A stretch of 43,873 bases of DNA from Muribaculaceae bacterium (GTDB taxonomy: Bacteria; Bacteroidota; Bacteroidia; Bacteroidales; Muribaculaceae), in contig BLLX01000008.1 in the NCBI GenBank assembly GCA_011959405.1, positions 1 to 43,873 of the forward strand. The letters run 5' to 3'. Every line of letters begins with the position of its first letter. The first letter of the stretch is position 1. This document shows positions 6,684 to 15,461 of the stretch, in pieces. The translations under genes and the position numbers were made by a program. A model generated the notes under the pieces. It saw only the letters and a list, made by a program, of their open reading frames with translations. It was not told the DNA's origin and did no database searches.

Positions 6684-7943
6684 ATGGTGGCGAAAATCAA
6701 CCGGGGCGTTTCGCTCTACGGGGCACTCGCCTATAACTGGCAGAAGGTGGATGACAGGACCGCGCGTATAATATCGGGGAATGGAATGATTACTGATTCG
6801 GCCAACTGCCCCGATATGAATATGCAGAATGCCATCTACGGCTTCCGGAAATACCTTTTGGCAAACAAGAACACGGACAAGCCTATACTGCATATATCTC
6901 TCAATCCGTCGCTTGATGACAATCTCTCGGAAAAGCAGCTGGCAATGCTTGCCGACGAGTATATGCGCAAGATGGGCTATGGTTCCCAGCCATACATAGT
7001 GTTCCTTCACGAAGACATAGAGCGCCGCCACATACATATAGTGTCAACCTGCGTGAACGAGCGCGGAGAGAAGATCGACGACTCATACGAGTGGAACCGC
7101 TCCATGCGCGCCTGCCGCGAGCTGGAACGGAAATTCGGTTTGCAGCAGGTGGCTGACAAACGCCGCGAGCTGCTGGAACCATATCTGAAAAAGGCCGATT
7201 ACCGTGACGGTGGTGTGAAGCGTCAGATCGGCAACATACTCAAGAGCGTGTTTTCATCATACCGATTCCAGTCGTTCGGAGAATACAGCGCGTTGCTGTC
7301 ATGCTTCAACATCGAGGCGAAACAGGTGAAAGGCGAACATGACGGAGCTCCCTACAACGGTATCGTCTATGCGATTACCGATGATTCGGGTCGTCCGGTC
7401 AGCACACCTGTCAAGTCATCGCTTATTGGCAAAAGGTTCGGGTATGAGGGGATACAGAAACGTATCGGCTACAACGCGCGTGACTACAAGGCGAAGAAAT
7501 GGCAGCCGAAGATTGCGAATGATGTCACCTTTGCCAAGCACGGTTGCCGTGGCGACCGTGACACTTTCGTGTCTATACTGGCCTTGCGCGGCATAGACGT
7601 GGTGTTCCGTGAGAACGATGACGGGCGCATATACGGCGCCACTTTCATTGACCACCGCAATAAAGAGGTGTATAACGGCTCCCGGCTCGGCAAGGAGTTT
7701 TCGGCAAACGCTTTCGAGAATCTTTTCAATTCCAATACAGATATTCCGGGGCTTGACGGACTTAACGATGGCCTGCGTATTGGCACACATTCCAATGCTG
7801 TCACCGACATGGGCGAAGCGATACAGCAGGCTTTCGGAATACTGTCTCTCGACACCAATGGCCCCGATCCGCAGGAGGAGGCTCTGGCGAACCGTCTGCT
7901 CCGAAAGAAAAAGAAAAAACGCCGTTATCGCGGCCTGCAATGA
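6684..7943 (+). CDS. mobB: MobB relaxase
   Basis: A 419-residue relaxase/mobilization nuclease. The metal-binding HxH motif is in ERRHIHIVSTCVN, preceded by HISLNPS and by YMRKMGYGSQPYIVFLHED, the usual order for this family. The catalytic Tyr is probably Y11 or Y17 in GVSLYGALAYN, which precedes NWQKV. The C-terminus is a Lys/Arg-rich tail (LLRKKKKKRRYRG). It should nick oriT, attach covalently to the 5' end and pilot the strand to the coupling protein. The ATG at 6684 follows the mobA stop by 1 bp; a frame from 6660 overlaps mobA. mobC starts 36 bp downstream. Confidence 0.9.
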   Translation: MVAKINRGVSLYGALAYNWQKVDDRTARIISGNGMITDSANCPDMNMQNAIYGFRKYLLANKNTDKPILHISLNPSLDDNLSEKQLAMLADEYMRKMGYGSQPYIVFLHEDIERRHIHIVSTCVNERGEKIDDSYEWNRSMRACRELERKFGLQQVADKRRELLEPYLKKADYRDGGVKRQIGNILKSVFSSYRFQSFGEYSALLSCFNIEAKQVKGEHDGAPYNGIVYAITDDSGRPVSTPVKSSLIGKRFGYEGIQKRIGYNARDYKAKKWQPKIANDVTFAKHGCRGDRDTFVSILALRGIDVVFRENDDGRIYGATFIDHRNKEVYNGSRLGKEFSANAFENLFNSNTDIPGLDGLNDGLRIGTHSNAVTDMGEAIQQAFGILSLDTNGPDPQEEALANRLLRKKKKKRRYRGLQ

Positions 7944-7979
7944 CAACCAATATTATAAACCCATTAAAAATTATCCCAT

Positions 7980-8685
7980 ATGCAACAGGAAGATGACCTC
8001 CGGGGATTGGCGAAAGTCATGGAATTCATGCGCGCCATCTCCATAATATTCGTAGTGATACACGTTTACTGGTACTGCTACCAGGCTATAACCGACCTCG
8101 GTGTGAACATCGGTGTCGTGGACCGCATACTGCTGAACTTCCAGCGGACTGCGGGACTTTTCAAGAACCTTCTTATCACCAAGATGTTCGCACTGATATT
8201 CCTCGCCCTGTCATGCCTCGGTACCAAGGGTGTCAAAAATCAGAAGATGACATGGGAGAAAATCTACGGAGCCTACATATCGGGACTCGTGCTTTTCTTC
8301 ATGAACTGGTGGATGCTTTCCTTGCCATTGTCTCCGATGGTGAATGCGGCGTTATACACCGCAACACTCACGGCCGGATATATACTGCTGCTCATGGCCG
8401 GAATATGGACGAGCCGCATGTTCCGCCACAACCTCATGGACGATGTGTTCAACACGGCCAACGAGAGCTTCATGCAGGAGACACGCCTCATGGAGAATGA
8501 GTATTCGGTGAACCTGCCGACCAAGTTCGTGTATCAAGGACGCGAATGGGACGGATGGATAAACGTGGTCAATCCGTTCCGTGCGTCGATAGTCCTCGGT
8601 ACACCGGGTTCCGGGAAAAGCTACGCTGTGGTGAACAACTATATCAAACAGCAGATTTCCAAAGGGTTCGCGCTATACCTATACG
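7980..8685 (+). CDS. mobC: MobC coupling protein (VirD4/TraG family), exon 1
   Basis: These are the first 235 codons of the type IV coupling protein plus one base of codon 236. The N-terminus has the family's YWFCY-type motif (HVYWYCYQ, residues 29-35) and four membrane segments up to about residue 145. Walker A is GTPGSGKS (207-214). The frame would end within the group II intron as a 243-residue product. Joining base 8685 to base 11174 restores GAC and reads ALYLYDYKFDDL, matching the expected family sequence. The complete spliced product is 676 residues, the usual size. Without splicing the protein would lose everything after Walker A and conjugation would be expected to fail. Confidence 0.9.
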
Positions 8686-11173
8686 GTGCGCCAGTCAAGG
8701 TAGTGTCTTAATCGTCCCTTTGGCAAGGATTAGGCAAGTGTTCTTTGAAAATGACCTATCATCACCGACTTATCTGTCCAACGAAAGACGGCAGGGAGTG
8801 TAGCACGTCGGTACAACTATAAGTCAGTTAGTTACCAAACTGCGACTGAATAGCGATGATAAGACAAGTATGAGGGTAAAGCCCGAATTGGTTGAATGAT
8901 AATCTAAGCGGTCCGTGTAGTAGGCTATGACGTAAGGTAACTATGGAAACAACCACAAGAAGTTTCTAATCGTCATACTGCATCACTCTCTTTGCAGTCG
9001 TAGCGTAGGGAGAGCAGGAACTTGGTGCAGCGCAACTGTAATATACAGGAACAGGTGGAAGTCATACCCGACAACTTGTCAAGCCAATAGTTAAGGCACT
9101 ATAAACTGGGATTGCCTAAACTGTCAGCATCCGCTGACAGCATGGTAACGGAGTCTCCGCAGTAGTCCGAGCGAGGGAAAGCCTCGTACATGGCGAAGGG
9201 AGACAGTGGAGATTTTTAATACAATTAATGAATGAAGTGTGAGACTTTATGAGAAATTCAACAAACGTATTAAACAGTCTATACAAACATTGCAAGGACT
9301 TGGATTACAAGTACGAGCGTCTGTATCGTATTCTTTACAACAAGGATATGTATGCTGTCGCGTACCAACGTATTGCCCCTAAGCAGGGTAATATGACGGC
9401 AGGCACTGACGGCAAAACCATTGACGGAATGAGCATCGAGCGCATTGACAGACTGATAGAGTCATTGAAAGATGAAAGCTATCAGCCAAAACCGTCAAGG
9501 AGGGAATATATTCCCAAGAAAAACGGTAAAATGCGTCCACTCGGTATACCATCTATAGAGGACAAACTGTTGCAGGAAGTGGTGAGGATGATTCTTGAGG
9601 CAATCTACGAGGGACAGTTTTCTGATTGTTCCCACGGCTTCAGACCTCAAAGAAGTTGCCATACCGCAATGGAACAGATTTCAAAGTCTTTCTGTGGAGC
9701 CAAATGGTATATCGAGGGCGATATTAAAGGATTTTTTGACAACATTAATCACGATGTCATGATTAAAATCCTTGAAAAACGCATTGGCGACTGCCGTTTC
9801 ATCCGATTAATCCGTAAATTTCTCAACGCAGGTTACATTGAGGATTGGCAATACTTCAAATCTTATGACGGAACACCGCAGGGTGGAATCATAAGCCCGA
9901 TACTTGCCAACATATATCTTGACCAGCTTGACAAATATATGGAGGAGTATGCCTCAAAATTCGACAAAGGTGTACGCAAGGAGGTGAGCAAACTATACAG
10001 ACACTACCAACGTAAGAAAGGACGTGCAAAAGTAGCTCTTAAGAAAGCCAAGACCGCAGAGGAACGAAACGAGGCTCTTCGCCTCGTCAAGATGTATGAC
10101 AGTCTCATGATGGTGACTCCTGCGAAAAACGAGGGAGACACCAATTACAAACGATTGAAATACGTTAGATACGCAGATGATTTCCTATGTGGCGTGATAG
10201 GCTCTCGTGAGGATGCAATCAAGATTAAAGCGGACATAAAAGAATACCTTGAATCCAAATTAAGATTGGAATTATCCGAAGAGAAGACCCTTGTCACCTA
10301 CTCAAATAATCCTGCGAAGTTTCTCGGCTTTGAAATCCGAAACAGAAAATGTGCGGAAACACGCAGAGACACACTCGGTAGAAAGAAAAGGTCTCGGAAT
10401 AAAACGGTTGAGATTCGTATCCCTAAAGATACGGTCAAGAAAAAGCTTCTCGATTATGACGTTGTGGAAATAAAGAAACACAACGGTAAAGAAATCTGGA
10501 AGCCGAAAGCAAGACCCGAACTCAACTTTAACGATGACCTTGAAATTCTTCAAAGATACAATTCTGAAATAAGGGGTTTCTACAACTATTTCGGAATTGG
10601 TGTCAACTGCGCCAAGCAGATGAACAATTTCGGATACATTATGGAATACAGCATGTATAAGACTTTTGCCGCAAAATATCGTAGCAAGGTTACAAAGATA
10701 TGTCGCAAATACAAGAAAGACGGCATTTTCACCGTGAGCTACCAAGGCAAGAAAGGAAATACTATCGAAGCTAAATTCTATAATGGTGGCTTCAAAAGGC
10801 TAAAGCCATCAAAGGACAGTAGAATTTCAACTCTGCCGAACTTCATAATGCACACAAGCACCACAAGCCTGATGGACAGGCTTAAAGCACAAAAGTGTGA
10901 ATTATGCGGGGCAACCGACAGACTCGAAATGCATCATGTAAGAAAACTCAAAGGACTCAAAGGAAAAGAGCCTTGGGAAAGAATGATGATTGCACGTAGA
11001 AGAAAAACGATTGCACTGTGCAGTAGTTGTCATAAGAAAGTTCACAATGGCAAGGCATAGACTGAATATCAAAACGGAGAGCCGGATACGCTGGAAGGTG
11101 TACGTCCGGTTCGGAGGCGAGTATTTGGAAACCGGTCATGATTGCATGGCACGGCGCTGGGTGCTTAGCCTAC
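8686..11173 (+). mobile_element. Group II intron inserted in mobC
   Basis: A 2488-base intron. The 5' end is GTGCG (8686-8690) and the 3' end is ..CCTAC. Domain V is intact at 11079-11112, beginning GAGCCGGATACG and ending TACGTCCGGTTC. EBS1 CGTGTAG (8914-8920) pairs with exon IBS1 CTATACG (8679-8685) over 7 bp with one G-U, fixing the 5' splice site. The RT gene lies in domain IV and ends 18 bp before domain V. The 3' boundary is set by restoring the mobC frame. The element looks intact and able to splice and retrohome. It sits on the coding strand of a gene essential for transfer. Confidence 0.93.
9249..11060 (+). CDS. ltrA: Group II intron reverse transcriptase/maturase with HNH endonuclease
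   Basis: A 603-residue intron-encoded protein. RT blocks follow in order: IPKKNGKMRPLGIPSIEDKL, FSDCSHGFRPQRSCHTAM, YIEGDIKGFFDNINHDVM, GTPQGGIISPILANIYL and RYADD (YADD at 308-311). A basic maturase (X) domain follows. The C-terminal endonuclease has C550/C553, HH at 562-563, C591/C594 and H595/H599 (HNH type). All catalytic residues are present, so it should support splicing and mobility. Lysine-rich codon use and lower G+C than mobC indicate separate origin. Translation presumably comes from the unspliced mobC transcript. Confidence 0.95.
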   Translation: MRNSTNVLNSLYKHCKDLDYKYERLYRILYNKDMYAVAYQRIAPKQGNMTAGTDGKTIDGMSIERIDRLIESLKDESYQPKPSRREYIPKKNGKMRPLGIPSIEDKLLQEVVRMILEAIYEGQFSDCSHGFRPQRSCHTAMEQISKSFCGAKWYIEGDIKGFFDNINHDVMIKILEKRIGDCRFIRLIRKFLNAGYIEDWQYFKSYDGTPQGGIISPILANIYLDQLDKYMEEYASKFDKGVRKEVSKLYRHYQRKKGRAKVALKKAKTAEERNEALRLVKMYDSLMMVTPAKNEGDTNYKRLKYVRYADDFLCGVIGSREDAIKIKADIKEYLESKLRLELSEEKTLVTYSNNPAKFLGFEIRNRKCAETRRDTLGRKKRSRNKTVEIRIPKDTVKKKLLDYDVVEIKKHNGKEIWKPKARPELNFNDDLEILQRYNSEIRGFYNYFGIGVNCAKQMNNFGYIMEYSMYKTFAAKYRSKVTKICRKYKKDGIFTVSYQGKKGNTIEAKFYNGGFKRLKPSKDSRISTLPNFIMHTSTTSLMDRLKAQKCELCGATDRLEMHHVRKLKGLKGKEPWERMMIARRRKTIALCSSCHKKVHNGKA

Positions 11174-12498
11174 ACTACAAGTTCGATGACCTATCCATCA
11201 TCGCCTACAACGAACTGCTCAGGAATCTTGACAAGTACAAGGTGAAGCCGGAGTTCTATGTGATAAATTTCGACGATCCTCGCCGCTCGCACAGGTGCAA
11301 CCCCATCAATCCGCAGTTCATGGCGGATATCAGCGACGCATACGAATCGGCATACACAATACTCCTGAATCTGAACAAGACATGGATACAGAAACAGGGA
11401 GATTTCTTCGTTGAGTCACCGATTATCCTGCTCGCCGCGATAATATGGTACCTCCGTATATATAAGGAAGGGCGTTACTGCACCTTCCCCCATGCCATAG
11501 AATTCCTCAACAAGCCGTATGCCGACATTTTCACCATTCTCACTTCATATCCATCGCTTGAAAACTACCTGTCTCCATTTATGGACGCTTGGAAAGGGGG
11601 CGCCCAGGACCAACTCCAGGGCCAGATAGCTTCCGCGAAAATCCCACTGTCCAGAATGATTTCACCTCAACTGTACTGGGTAATGACCGGCGATGATTTC
11701 ACGCTCGACCTGAACAATCTGCAGGCTCCCAAAATCCTTTGTGTAGGCAATAATCCGGATAGGCAAAACATATATTCGGCCGCCCTCGGACTATATAACA
11801 GCCGCATAGTAAAGCTGATAAACAAGAAAGGACAGCTCAAGAGTTCAATCATCATTGACGAGCTGCCGACCATATATTTTCGCGGCATCGACAATCTCAT
11901 CGCCACGGCACGTTCCAACAAGGTTGCGGTATGTCTCGGCTTTCAGGACTTCTCCCAGCTTGCGCGCGACTACGGTGACAAGGAGGCGAAGGTTATCCAG
12001 AACACTGTTGGCAACATTTTCAGCGGGCAGGTCGTCGGCGAGACGGCAAAGAACCTGTCGGAACGCTTCGGAAAGATACTCCAGCAGCGCCAGTCGGTAT
12101 CCATCAACCGACAAGATACTTCCACTTCGATAAACACCCAGCTTGATTTCCTTATCCCGGCATCCAAGATAGCCAATCTGTCGCAGGGAACGTTCGTAGG
12201 CAGCGTTGCCGACAACTTCGGCGAGGAGATAGACCAGAAGATTTTCCATTCACGCATCATTGTTGACAGCGCGAAAGTGGCGGCTGAGACGAAAGCCTAC
12301 AAGAAAATACCTGTAATTAATGATTTTCTGGACGAGGATGGCAACGACATCATGCAGGAACAGATTGAAAGAAACTATTCTCAGATAAAGAATGATGTAG
12401 AGCAGATAATCGCCGACGAGATGGAGCGCATCAAGAACGACCCGGAATTACAGCATCTGCTCCCGCCGGAGGATAACAGAGAGGCCGGGGAGAAATAA
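11174..12498 (+). CDS. mobC: MobC coupling protein (VirD4/TraG family), exon 2
   Basis: The second exon completes codon 236 and adds 440 residues. It carries the Walker B strand SSIIIDELPTIYF, a conserved ARSNKVAVCLGFQDFSQL segment with the Gln-containing sensor of VirD4-like ATPases, and SGQVVGETAKNLSERFG. The C-terminus is acidic. The function is to bring the relaxase-DNA complex to the secretion channel and drive export. The apparent open frame extending upstream from 11174 into the intron is not a gene start. The stop at 12498 lies 5 bases before folded element copy B. Confidence 0.9.
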
Positions 12499-12503
12499 AG
12501 CCG

Positions 12504-12671
12504 GTGTCTATTCTATCCGCAAAGGTAGCCACACGCCTTTGGGACGGATGCAAGGCCGGGCCCTGCGGGTTTCGTGGAAAAATCTTCCGCGCCCCGTGGG
12601 GCTTGCGGTATTTTTCCCGAAAGCCTTGCACTGTCCGGCGTGTGGCTGTCATGGCGGCAAGAATAGGACAC
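12504..12671 (+). repeat. Folded intergenic element, copy B
   Basis: The outer stem is GTGTCTATTCT (12504-12514) with AGAATAGGACAC (12660-12671), one bulge. CCGC pairs with GCGG. AGCCACACGCC (12527-12537) and GGCGTGTGGCT (12637-12647) form a perfect 11-bp stem. GCAAGGC pairs with GCCTTGC. The AAAAAT/ATTTTT stem is topped by a GCCCC-GT-GGGGC hairpin, different in sequence from copies A, D and E. It fills the gap between mobC and the gene at 12720. Confidence 0.7.
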
Positions 12672-12719
12672 AGGCATCTGTGTTTGATAAGGATTTATAA
12701 TCAACTAAATAGAAGATGT

Positions 12720-13172
12720 ATGAGTGTTATATGTACAAGGTGTGGTAGCACCGATGTCGCTTGCGAGGCCATAGTCAACCCCAACGGAAACGTGTTCATG
12801 CGTTATACGGATGAGTCATTCCTGTACGGACTGTGCTATAATTGCGGTACTTGTCCGGAGCTGACCGATCCCGATGAAGTCAAAATGGATATCGACAGAT
12901 TGTATCAGGAATTCAAGTCTTATTCGGACACGGAGCCGGATTATGCCAACTGCCGGATAGTGTACAAGGATGACGGTAATGAGCATGATATAAAAATATC
13001 ATTGAAAGTGGATGACAAATCCGCAGCAATGGAAGAGAGCATATTCTATTACTGCGACTGCCTTTCCGATTTCAAATCTCTGGCAGAATATGGCTGTGAG
13101 GATTTCATACTGGTCGGATGCTACAGATTCGGCAAATGGGCAGAAGAAGAATGTCTTTCAAATAATAAATAA
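12720..13172 (+). CDS. Small ICE protein with N-terminal zinc ribbon
   Basis: A 150-residue protein from the ATG at 12720 (MSVICTRCGSTDVAC). A longer frame from 12504 runs through the folded element and is rejected. CTRC near residue 5 and CYNC near residue 40 make a two-knuckle zinc ribbon. The rest is acidic and predicted soluble, with another CDC pair later. I do not recognise the family. It is directly followed by the 108-residue gene at 13173 with no gap, and both follow mobC, so it may be part of a mob operon tail. Confidence 0.7.
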   Translation: MSVICTRCGSTDVACEAIVNPNGNVFMRYTDESFLYGLCYNCGTCPELTDPDEVKMDIDRLYQEFKSYSDTEPDYANCRIVYKDDGNEHDIKISLKVDDKSAAMEESIFYYCDCLSDFKSLAEYGCEDFILVGCYRFGKWAEEECLSNNK

Positions 13173-13499
13173 ATGCTTATGATAAAGTTACTGAAAGAAT
13201 GTGCGGAGTATATACGCTTGCATCCGGATAATGGGCTGTCTGAAAAGCTCCTTGATAAAATAAAACTGGAACTGTCACGCAATGACGGCTATGCTATTGT
13301 CTCAACAGTCTCGCGTGAAGATATAGTGTCCGCAGGATATGATGCCGATGCCGTCAGTGATGATGACCTTGAGCGAATTGCTGAAAGTATGCACGAGGAC
13401 CATACAGAGTATGGAGGCTATTGGGTGGCGTTGAAAGATGCCTGTGATGACTTGATGATACCCCGGCTAACAAAAATGCCAAATGAAATTGCACAATAA
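13173..13499 (+). CDS. Small acidic ICE protein, unknown
   Basis: A 108-residue soluble protein starting MLMIKLLKECAEYIRLHP (or at the third codon). It is acidic with a helical pattern and no signal or membrane segment. It starts on the base after the stop of the zinc-ribbon gene, which implies co-translation, and ends shortly before a rho-independent terminator at 13511. The family is not recognised; such short acidic proteins are common in Bacteroidales ICEs and could be regulatory or anti-restriction, but nothing in the sequence shows this. Confidence 0.65.
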   Translation: MLMIKLLKECAEYIRLHPDNGLSEKLLDKIKLELSRNDGYAIVSTVSREDIVSAGYDADAVSDDDLERIAESMHEDHTEYGGYWVALKDACDDLMIPRLTKMPNEIAQ

Positions 13500-13510
13500 A
13501 ATACAAGAAA

Positions 13511-13549
13511 ACAGCGGAATCTACATTGAAGCACGTTCCGCTGTTTTTA
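13511..13549 (+). terminator. Rho-independent terminator
   Basis: ACAGCGGAA (13511-13519) pairs with TTCCGCTGT (13536-13544) and is followed by TTTTAT. It closes the mobC-downstream operon. Confidence 0.88.
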
Positions 13550-13603
13550 TATTATATTACACACTGATACAGCTCTACAATATTGCTGTGTAAAAAAACA
13601 TCA

Positions 13604-13637
13604 GGGGCGACACAACCGAGTGCCGTCCCCCGTTTTT
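13604..13637. terminator. Terminator-like hairpin, probably for the leftward gene
   Basis: GGGGCGACA pairs imperfectly with TGCCGTCCCC (13621-13630). On the leftward strand it is followed by GATGTTTTTTT, and on the plus strand by CGTTTTT. It lies between the convergent genes ending at 13499 and 13653. Confidence 0.7.
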
Positions 13638-13652
13638 AGAGTTTTGTTGATG

Positions 13653-13973
13653 TCAATCGCTACACAGCCACCATAATCCAGCTATAATACCCGCTCCAAT
13701 TACAAAAGGAGCGGCTGGAGATGCCAAAAGGGTGGAGACCATTGAAACCACCTGTGTTCCCATTACGGCATTTCCGACTCCTGCCGAAGCAGAACTGATA
13801 GATGCACCCGCCGCACTCACGGCTGCGGAAACGTTGCCGCCCGTAGCTGCTGCACCAACGATTTGTGCACCACCGGAAATGGTGGAAGTCATTAGAGTTT
13901 GTGTTGCACTTGTTACTGCGTGGTCGGTTATAATTGATTTCCCAATTTCACACGCTACATCTATAGCACTCAT
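13653..13973 (-). CDS. Small hydrophobic Gly/Ala/Ser-rich protein
   Basis: A 106-residue protein. After a short polar start (MSAIDVACEIGKS) it is almost entirely Ala/Gly/Ser/Val-rich with small-residue repeats (GAAATGGNVSAAVSAAGAS), then a hydrophobic C-terminal segment (APFVIGAGIIAGLWWLCSD). The pattern resembles bacteriocin-like or pore-forming peptides and some phage membrane effectors, but no family is recognised. It is the last leftward gene of the defence-like island, about 390 bp downstream of the RloB-like gene, with its own upstream repeat array. It could be a membrane effector or a separate toxin-like gene; neither is shown. Confidence 0.6.
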   Translation of the reverse strand: MSAIDVACEIGKSIITDHAVTSATQTLMTSTISGGAQIVGAAATGGNVSAAVSAAGASISSASAGVGNAVMGTQVVSMVSTLLASPAAPFVIGAGIIAGLWWLCSD

Positions 13974-14193
13974 GAGAAATTAAATTTAAGTATGAATGAA
14001 ACGTGTTAATAATCTCTGCATGAGGTCTGCCACCTTGTGACTGTCGCCTCTTTATAAGTATTTGACGGTATCATAAAATTAGCATTCGGGAACTGAAATG
14101 TCAAATTTATTTTTATGTTGTAAAGCTGATTTTGTTAAAGAATTAAAGTTGCATTAGAACTTCTATGATATTATATTGTAGTCGGGTCAAATT

Positions 14194-14248
14194 TTATCCC
14201 GTCATTTATCACGCCATCCAAAATTTATTACGCCATTTATATCGCCAT
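14194..14248 (-). repeat. Four 12-bp repeats, two tandem pairs
   Basis: Plus-strand units TTATnnCGyCAT occur at 14194-14205, 14206-14217, 14225-14236 and 14237-14248: two head-to-tail pairs separated by 7 bp. On the leftward strand every unit starts with ATG (ATGGCG three times, ATGACG once) and closes within 3-4 codons with TAA or TGA. The array lies between the RloB-like stop and the small hydrophobic gene, within an AT-rich 390-bp gap. Confidence 0.6.
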
Positions 14249-14363
14249 CTTTTAGTATATAATGTATGACGAATAGACTGCAATAATTAGTTCCAAAACG
14301 CTCCAAAATGGCGATCAAAGCTCAAATCTTGCGGAATATCTACAAAATTTGAGTTCTAAGAGG

Positions 14364-15461
14364 TTAATTCTCGTATTTGGGAAGCAACAATATTTCCTTT
14401 TCTGCTGATAACTTTATTGAAACGACCTCTGTTTTATCGAGATGACAGTCCAACACACACTTATCATGAGGCTGTATCAGAATGGGTGTTTCATTCAATA
14501 TACGGACATCTCTTTTTTCCCAATCATATACTGTAAACTGTCCCCTACTTAAAAGTATCGTCCTGTCACTATGGTTATCAATCTCAACGCCTTGCACTGA
14601 AAGTTCTATCGCCCAGTCCGTTCCGGACTCGCGAATCTCTTGTTTAATACCAAATGGAACAGTATGTTTGCCGATTAGTCTTCCCACAAGTCGGTCAACA
14701 TCTGTATATGGATTCCTTTCATATATGGGCGCTTCGGTTTTAGCATCGCTTTCAGACCTGAGTCTGCACGCATTTATCATCCCCTTGATTAAATTGTCTT
14801 TAACAAGTGGGAATGTTGATTCCCTGGATTTCGTTTCCATCCAATATCCTCGTGTCCGGGCATAACCGTTTATGCATATCGTTCCATTGCAATCCTTATC
14901 AGGCATCTTACCGGTACCGCATTCAAATATGTACTTATTGCCGTCAACACGTTCACCGCACTCCGTTTGCAAGAACGGTCGGTACAGATATTCAAAATGC
15001 AGAAGCAGATAATATTCAAAACTACGGCTACTGAAGGCAATGTTCACAATTTTGCCGTCAACCACTTTGGCGGCCTCTTCAAATGCCTCTTTGTGTTTTG
15101 GATGTTCGTCCTTGTCATATACAGCCCATGCCTCATCGACACCTTCTGAGAGTATATTACGGGCATACAGAACCCATTTTAACGGCGGTTGACCGCTTAT
15201 GATAATTGGTTCCGGTTCCTTCTTTTGTGAAGCTTTAACCTTCCGTTTCTTCCCTTTGTGCCATCCTCTTTTTGTATTATCCACATCACCTGCTTCTTCA
15301 GGGACATATGGTTGCGGTATGGTACGGATATCGACATATTCGTTATCATGGAAGTATGTGTTACACAAGTCGCTGAAAAACAGCGGCTCGGTCTTGTCTC
15401 CCTCGCAAACTATCCTGATTACAAATTTACTATGGCGTGTATCTTCATTCTTCCTTGCCAT
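14364..15461 (-). CDS. RloB-like protein (AbiL/RloAB-type defence partner)
   Basis: A 365-residue protein starting MARKNEDTRHSKFVIRI. The N-terminus contains IVCEGDKTEPLFFSDLCNTY, the RloB-type pattern with a conserved CEGxxTE core that resembles the Toprim acidic motif. A later segment has NIAFSSRSFEYYLLLHFEY, also typical of RloB. The start overlaps the end of the ATPase gene by 17 bp, so the two are coupled. In known RloA/RloB and AbiLi/AbiLii pairs an AAA ATPase works with this protein in abortive phage defence, the RloB part being the presumed nuclease-like effector. The last 150 or so residues (GVEIDNHSDRTILLSRGQFT) look like a beta-rich extension and may be extra to the usual length. 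Phage defence is inferred from family, not shown. Confidence 0.8.
   Translation of the reverse strand: MARKNEDTRHSKFVIRIVCEGDKTEPLFFSDLCNTYFHDNEYVDIRTIPQPYVPEEAGDVDNTKRGWHKGKKRKVKASQKKEPEPIIISGQPPLKWVLYARNILSEGVDEAWAVYDKDEHPKHKEAFEEAAKVVDGKIVNIAFSSRSFEYYLLLHFEYLYRPFLQTECGERVDGNKYIFECGTGKMPDKDCNGTICINGYARTRGYWMETKSRESTFPLVKDNLIKGMINACRLRSESDAKTEAPIYERNPYTDVDRLVGRLIGKHTVPFGIKQEIRESGTDWAIELSVQGVEIDNHSDRTILLSRGQFTVYDWEKRDVRILNETPILIQPHDKCVLDCHLDKTEVVSIKLSAEKEILLLPKYEN

Noticed and set aside
10990-11173. Open frame running from the intron into mobC exon 2
   Set aside because: It is a chance in-frame extension through the intron 3' end and domain V; splicing joins exon 2 to 8685 instead.
14194-14248. 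CRISPR or replication iterons with spacer structure
   Set aside because: Only four 12-bp units, two pairs directly abutting, so no spacers; no replication initiator gene is next to them.
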